Source of the DNA: Bacteroidales bacterium UBA1725
GTDB lineage: Bacteria > Bacteroidota > Bacteroidia > Bacteroidales > UBA932
Assembly (NCBI GenBank): GCA_002315815.1
Contig: DCIN01000079.1
Span: 5,982 to 16,011, forward strand
Direction of reading: 5' to 3'
DNA: 10,030 bases
The translations under genes were made by a program, and so were the position numbers. Positions 6,570 to 10,030 of this stretch are shown one piece after another. The notes under the pieces were generated by a model, which was not told where the DNA came from, made no database searches, and saw nothing but the letters and a program-made list of their open reading frames with translations. Position 1 is the first letter of the stretch; each line of letters starts with the position of its first letter.

Positions 6570-6618
6570 TTAATATACGCTAGGCAAACTGGCCATAGCG
6601 TTCATAGTTATCACCTCC
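6570..6618 (-). other. Strong Shine-Dalgarno followed by an 11-codon ORF and a hairpin
   Basis: On the minus strand GGAGGTGAT (6610-6618), a full complement of the 16S rRNA 3' end, is followed after four bases by an ATG at 6605 and an 11-codon ORF (MNAMASLPSVY) ending with TAA at 6570-6572. A stem-loop covers most of its codons: ACGCTA and GGC on one side (6577-6585) pair with GCC and TAGCGT (6592-6601), with one bulged A and a 6-base loop. So strong an SD is unusual for a Bacteroidota genome. It may be a leader peptide ahead of oxyR, a remnant of transferred DNA, or chance. No U-run follows the hairpin, so it is not an evident terminator. Confidence 0.35.
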
Positions 6619-6629
6619 ATTTTAAGGTT

Positions 6630-6962
6630 TCATATATGCAAGTGGAATTCTATGAATTGTCCGGACTCCCCACGCTTGTCACACATCGTGCGTACAGCAT
6701 CCCATAATACCGGAGCATCCTGCCATTCATCGAGCAATCTCGGAATTTCACCTGTCAGAAGGTTTGAAGGCTTCACTGCTGCTGTAGCAAGATAGTCCTC
6801 CCGGTTATCCGGATCTTGCAAACGCAGAACACTTCCAGCCTGTTGTTCTGCTGTTGTTGTCTTTCCACACCATTTTGGGCCCTCAATCAATACAGCGCCC
6901 ATGGCATTCAACCTTTCTTTCAGGTGTTCGTCTTCAATCCGTTCTAAATAATCCATACTCAT
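6630..6962 (-). pseudogene. Truncated P-loop ATPase (AAA / DUF4143 family), N-terminal fragment
   Basis: 110 residues remain of a family that is normally about 400 long. The fragment has the family's N-terminal block YLERIEDEHLKERLNAMGAVLIEGPKW, the Walker A motif GPKWCGKT (28-35), the conserved LQDPDN (48-53) and a Walker B-like PRLLDEWQ (74-81) leading into LWDAVRTMCDKRGESGQF. In intact relatives this continues as ILTGS. Here family similarity ends after GQFI (about residue 104, near base 6650), and a short unrelated tail EFHLHI ends at TGA 6630-6632. The sensor, lid and C-terminal DUF4143 domains are gone, and the following 160 bases do not restore them in any frame I could read. Almost certainly non-functional as an ATPase. 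It starts at ATG 6962 or 6956. Confidence 0.82.
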
Positions 6963-7024
6963 AATGTGTTTATCAGTTACGCAAATTTACTAATACTTAG
7001 GTGATTACAAAAATATTACGAATA

Positions 7025-7093
7025 TTTGCGGCATTTTATCAGTAAAATTTGCGGTGTTTCACCCGTAATCTTTGTGGTATTGTACCAAGTATA
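7025..7093. repeat. Three degenerate 23-bp tandem repeats upstream of the truncated ATPase
   Basis: Copies start exactly 23 bases apart at 7025, 7048 and 7071, each opening with TTTG then yGG (TTTGCGG, TTTGCGG, TTTGTGG). The shared pattern on the plus strand is roughly TTTGcGGtaTTttAcC followed by agTAAta. Copies 1 and 2 agree at 17 of 23 bases; copy 3 is more diverged. Related pieces (GCAAATTTACTAA, and TATCAGT also found in copy 1) lie at 6971-6993, closer to the ATPase start. The array sits in the 231-base gap between two divergent genes, so it may regulate either one or be part of the ATPase locus. No convincing promoter was found in the rest of this gap. Confidence 0.7.
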
Positions 7094-7193
7094 TCAAGAA
7101 ATCACACTATAGGTCAAAAAACACAAAAGCGGCAATACACATTAATCTTTAGCACAATTTTTGCAAAGAATCCACCTCCGCAAATAAGATTTT

Positions 7194-10030
7194 ATGAAAA
7201 AAGTATTCTTGATTCTCGCGTTTATTTTCGCCGTCATTCCTTCGTTCGCACAGCAGAAAGGTTATTTGACCGGAACAGTCTCACTTCTCGATGAAGAAGA
7301 CTCCAATCCACAGCCTGGAGTCGGAGCTATGGTTCTGGTTTCGACAGGAATCAATGCAAAGAAGGACACACTGTACGCAATCGTCAATGACAAGGGTACT
7401 TTCACTCTGCGCGGTATCAACACAGGGAAAGCGGATGTCACCATCAGCCTCATCGGATATGCTGACGTCACGAGACAGATGACCATCAAGTCCGGCGAGA
7501 ACAAGATAATAGCCGAACTGAAGCCCTCTATCGTAATGCTCGAAGGTGCCGTAGTCCGTGAAACAGCAAATGCGATTTCGATCAGGCAGGACACCATAGT
7601 GTTCAATCCCAATGCAGTCAAGGTCAACAAGGGAGAGATGGCAATCGACATTCTCGAGCAGATGCCCGGAGTAAGCGTAAGCGAAAATTCCATCTCCATT
7701 CTTGACGAGAACCTTGCGACAGTATACATCGACGGAGCTCTTCTCTTCAGCGACAACCCTATGCGGGCCCTTGAGGAACTGCCCGCAGAAGAAGTGGCAG
7801 GCATCAAGTCATTCACCGAATACGGCAACAAAGACCCCAATCACCCCATAAGCCTCACCGAAAGCAAGCAGAGGGTGATTGACATTGAGACAAAGAGCAA
7901 ACCCAAGTTCGTGGTCAACGGAGACTTCCTTGCGGGAGCCGGATTCGACACAGACACCACTTTCCACAAATTCCGCTACACTGCCGGAGGAAATGTCAGC
8001 CTGAATTCCGAAAAACTGCAGGCCGGTTTGAATTTCAATGTCAACAACATCAACAACGGTTCCAACAGAAGAAGGGGCAATACATTCAGATCAGCGGGCG
8101 GAGGCAACAGCAACAACTCGCCCGACTTGCGGGACATAAGCGTAAGCGCCAGAGTCAACCGTGAATGGATGAGCAAGGAAGCCAGAAATTTCTCTCTGGG
8201 AAGCATAGGCGGAAGCTACTCATACTCCAATAATTACAATGTCAACGAGGCCAAATCGGAAATGGAATACTTTGCAAGGGAAGGCAAATACAACAGCAGA
8301 AAACAGGAGAGTTCATCATACTCCGACAGAACTTCCGGAACCCACCGTTTCAACCTGAACGCCGACAAGAGCCTCAAGGACGGAAGAGTAGGCATTGACG
8401 GAGGCTTCAACATCACGAACACAAAGAACAATTCCCGCAGCAGGCAATACAACAAACAGGACGACCTGCCCAAGCAGGGTGCTTCATCGAGCACCGTTTC
8501 CACCACAAACAGCACGTCCTACAACGCCAACATCTTCTTCAGCAAAGGATTCAGCGGCAAGTTTTATGTGAACTTCGACGCAGGCTTCAACAAGGGAAAC
8601 TCCGACGGCCAGAGTGCCAAACTGGATACGACCACCGTATCTTCCACGATAAAGGTTCTCAACATCACATCGGACAACAACAACCGGAGCTACAACTTCA
8701 ATCCTTCACTGTCCTGGAGATTCAACAACAGGAGCCAGCTGCAGTTAAGCTACAGCTACGACAACAGCAAGAACGTAACCGACAGAGTAGCCTTTGATAT
8801 GACGGACGAAAACAATCCCAAGATTGATACGGTCAACACCCAGAGACTGATCAATGACAGCAACTCCCACATAGGGACTCTGTCATTCAGCCGCTATTTC
8901 GAAATACTCAAGGCCACTATGAGGGCAGCTGTCAACTTCAACTCCGCCGGCCTCAACAAGAGCGACCTCTTCCCGGTGGAAGATATATACGGCAAAAGGT
9001 TCAATTCCATCAACGGGAGCTTCAGAATGGGTACTGAATCTATGCTGAATCGCTGGAACCTCAACTACAATACCTCGACCAACAATCCCTCACTCAACCA
9101 GGTCAGCTCAAGACTCGACAACTCCAACCTCTACCACGTCAGTGCAGGTAACCCTAATCTGAAGCAGAGCCGCACGCACAATATGCAATTCGGGTACAGC
9201 ACCGTAATCGGCAGGGAAGCAAGGGCAGCCATATCGGGGAACAGCGGCAACAGCAGAGTGGCATCAAATCAGTACTCCACCTTCAGTATCAACGCAAGAT
9301 TCGGGATGAACACCGACGTGATAGTCGGCAGAAGTACATACTTCGAGAAAGAGACCTACCTTCCACAGTATGACTACACTATGCCCGCACAATCGACCCT
9401 GAGCAGTTTCGAGAATGTGGACAACAGTTACAGCGCAAGCGGAAACATCAGCATCGAAAAGCAGCTGAAGAAAATCAACTGCACCCTCTATACGCAGGCA
9501 AGTATGAGCTGGAGCCAGAATCCCCAGTACGTCAACGATGTTCTCACCATCAAGAACAATCTCAACCCCAATATCAGCATCCGTTTCAGAACCAACTTCT
9601 CCAGAAACATAAGATTCAACATAAACGCCTCAGGAGAATACACCTACTCAAACAATAACCAGAATGATGTAATGAGCTATTTCACCGAAAGGCTGAACAT
9701 TGGATTCGAACTCAACAACATCTTCAAGCACATTTACGCCGGAGGCAACTACAACAAAGGCTTCACTCAGGGCCGCGCATACAGCAATATGAACGACAAC
9801 ATCCTCAACCTCAACATAGGTGCACGCTTCGGGCAGTACAATGACTGGGACATATCCGTCAGTGCAAACGATGTCTTCAACAAGAACAGCGGATTCTCGA
9901 CATCGATGGATTCAGACTATGTCGCGTACAACTGGCAGCACAATTTCGGACGTTATGTGATGTTCACGCTCACATACAGGTTCAACTCTATGCGCAGAAA
10001 TCGTGGGGGCAACAACGGCGGTAACAGAGG
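7194..10030 (+). CDS. Outer-membrane beta-barrel protein with carboxypeptidase-like regulatory domain (TonB receptor-like), 3' end outside window
   Basis: The frame is open from ATG 7194 to the window edge (945 codons). A signal peptide MKKVFLILAFIFAVIPSFA is cut before QQKG. Residues about 24-110 are a CarboxypepD_reg-like Ig fold (GYLTGTVSLLDEED, GVGAMVLVSTG, DKGTFTLRGINTG, LIGYADVTRQM). A plug-like part follows at about 125-235 (DILEQMPGVSVSENSISI, ATVYIDGALLF, ESKQRVIDIETK). From about 238 there are long runs of alternating polar/aromatic strands rich in Asn and Ser, as in OMP_b-brl_3 barrels. The last strand, YVMFTLTYRFNSM, is the typical family ending and is followed by a tail rich in Arg, Gly and Asn, so the stop codon is probably close beyond 10030. 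No SusD partner is visible. It may be a TonB-dependent transporter or a related barrel; the substrate is unknown. The gene is divergent from the rest of the window. Confidence 0.92.
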   Translation, partial: MKKVFLILAFIFAVIPSFAQQKGYLTGTVSLLDEEDSNPQPGVGAMVLVSTGINAKKDTLYAIVNDKGTFTLRGINTGKADVTISLIGYADVTRQMTIKSGENKIIAELKPSIVMLEGAVVRETANAISIRQDTIVFNPNAVKVNKGEMAIDILEQMPGVSVSENSISILDENLATVYIDGALLFSDNPMRALEELPAEEVAGIKSFTEYGNKDPNHPISLTESKQRVIDIETKSKPKFVVNGDFLAGAGFDTDTTFHKFRYTAGGNVSLNSEKLQAGLNFNVNNINNGSNRRRGNTFRSAGGGNSNNSPDLRDISVSARVNREWMSKEARNFSLGSIGGSYSYSNNYNVNEAKSEMEYFAREGKYNSRKQESSSYSDRTSGTHRFNLNADKSLKDGRVGIDGGFNITNTKNNSRSRQYNKQDDLPKQGASSSTVSTTNSTSYNANIFFSKGFSGKFYVNFDAGFNKGNSDGQSAKLDTTTVSSTIKVLNITSDNNNRSYNFNPSLSWRFNNRSQLQLSYSYDNSKNVTDRVAFDMTDENNPKIDTVNTQRLINDSNSHIGTLSFSRYFEILKATMRAAVNFNSAGLNKSDLFPVEDIYGKRFNSINGSFRMGTESMLNRWNLNYNTSTNNPSLNQVSSRLDNSNLYHVSAGNPNLKQSRTHNMQFGYSTVIGREARAAISGNSGNSRVASNQYSTFSINARFGMNTDVIVGRSTYFEKETYLPQYDYTMPAQSTLSSFENVDNSYSASGNISIEKQLKKINCTLYTQASMSWSQNPQYVNDVLTIKNNLNPNISIRFRTNFSRNIRFNINASGEYTYSNNNQNDVMSYFTERLNIGFELNNIFKHIYAGGNYNKGFTQGRAYSNMNDNILNLNIGARFGQYNDWDISVSANDVFNKNSGFSTSMDSDYVAYNWQHNFGRYVMFTLTYRFNSMRRNRGGNNGGNR

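Noticed and set aside
7143..7152. TTAATCTTTA as a -7 element for the outer-membrane protein gene
   Set aside because: It deviates from TAnnTTTG and has no -33 TTTG at a suitable distance; the position is plausible but the evidence is too weak.
7262..7840. 192-codon open frame on the minus strand
   Set aside because: It lies opposite the signal-peptide-bearing outer-membrane protein gene that begins at 7194 and shows no family features of its own.

Overview
The window looks like chromosome from a Bacteroidales-type gut Bacteroidota. The clues are a large outer-membrane protein with a carboxypeptidase-like regulatory domain and OMP_b-brl_3-type barrel, a bimodular carbohydrate esterase/fucosidase, a truncated Bacteroidota-type DUF4143-family ATPase, a sigma factor paired with a beta-barrel membrane protein, and mostly poor Shine-Dalgarno sites. 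Family assignments come from reading the translations, not from database searches.

Layout: everything from base 57 to 6962 is on the minus strand; one long gene starting at 7194 is on the plus strand and runs off the right edge. In transcriptional order the minus strand holds: a truncated P-loop ATPase (6962-6630), oxyR (6466-5540), a secreted SGNH esterase-GH29 alpha-L-fucosidase fusion (5480-3150), azlC and azlD (3129-2060, joined by a 4-base ATGA overlap), a pyrimidine-rich spacer, then an ECF-like sigma factor (1927-1337) followed 11 bases later by a protein with a cytoplasmic N-terminus, one transmembrane helix, an acidic linker and a C-terminal beta-barrel (1325-57).

How the genes work together: the sigma factor and the TM-linker-barrel protein form a two-gene unit whose architecture fits a dual membrane-spanning anti-sigma factor, reading the outer membrane directly and controlling its sigma factor. 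Its linker contains perfect 15-bp tandem repeats that could change its reach. OxyR keeps the canonical C199/C208 redox pair. The esterase-fucosidase probably deacetylates and defucosylates a plant or host glycan, and AzlCD probably exports branched-chain amino acids. Both follow OxyR closely on the same strand, but co-regulation is not shown.

The 6467-7193 region is a remodelled patch. It holds an ATPase cut off after its Walker motifs, three 23-bp-period degenerate repeats upstream of that ATPase, an unusually strong Shine-Dalgarno next to an 11-codon ORF, and three inverted repeats just upstream of oxyR. No gene-free stretch exceeds 300 bases. No rRNA, tRNA, CRISPR array or intact insertion sequence was seen.
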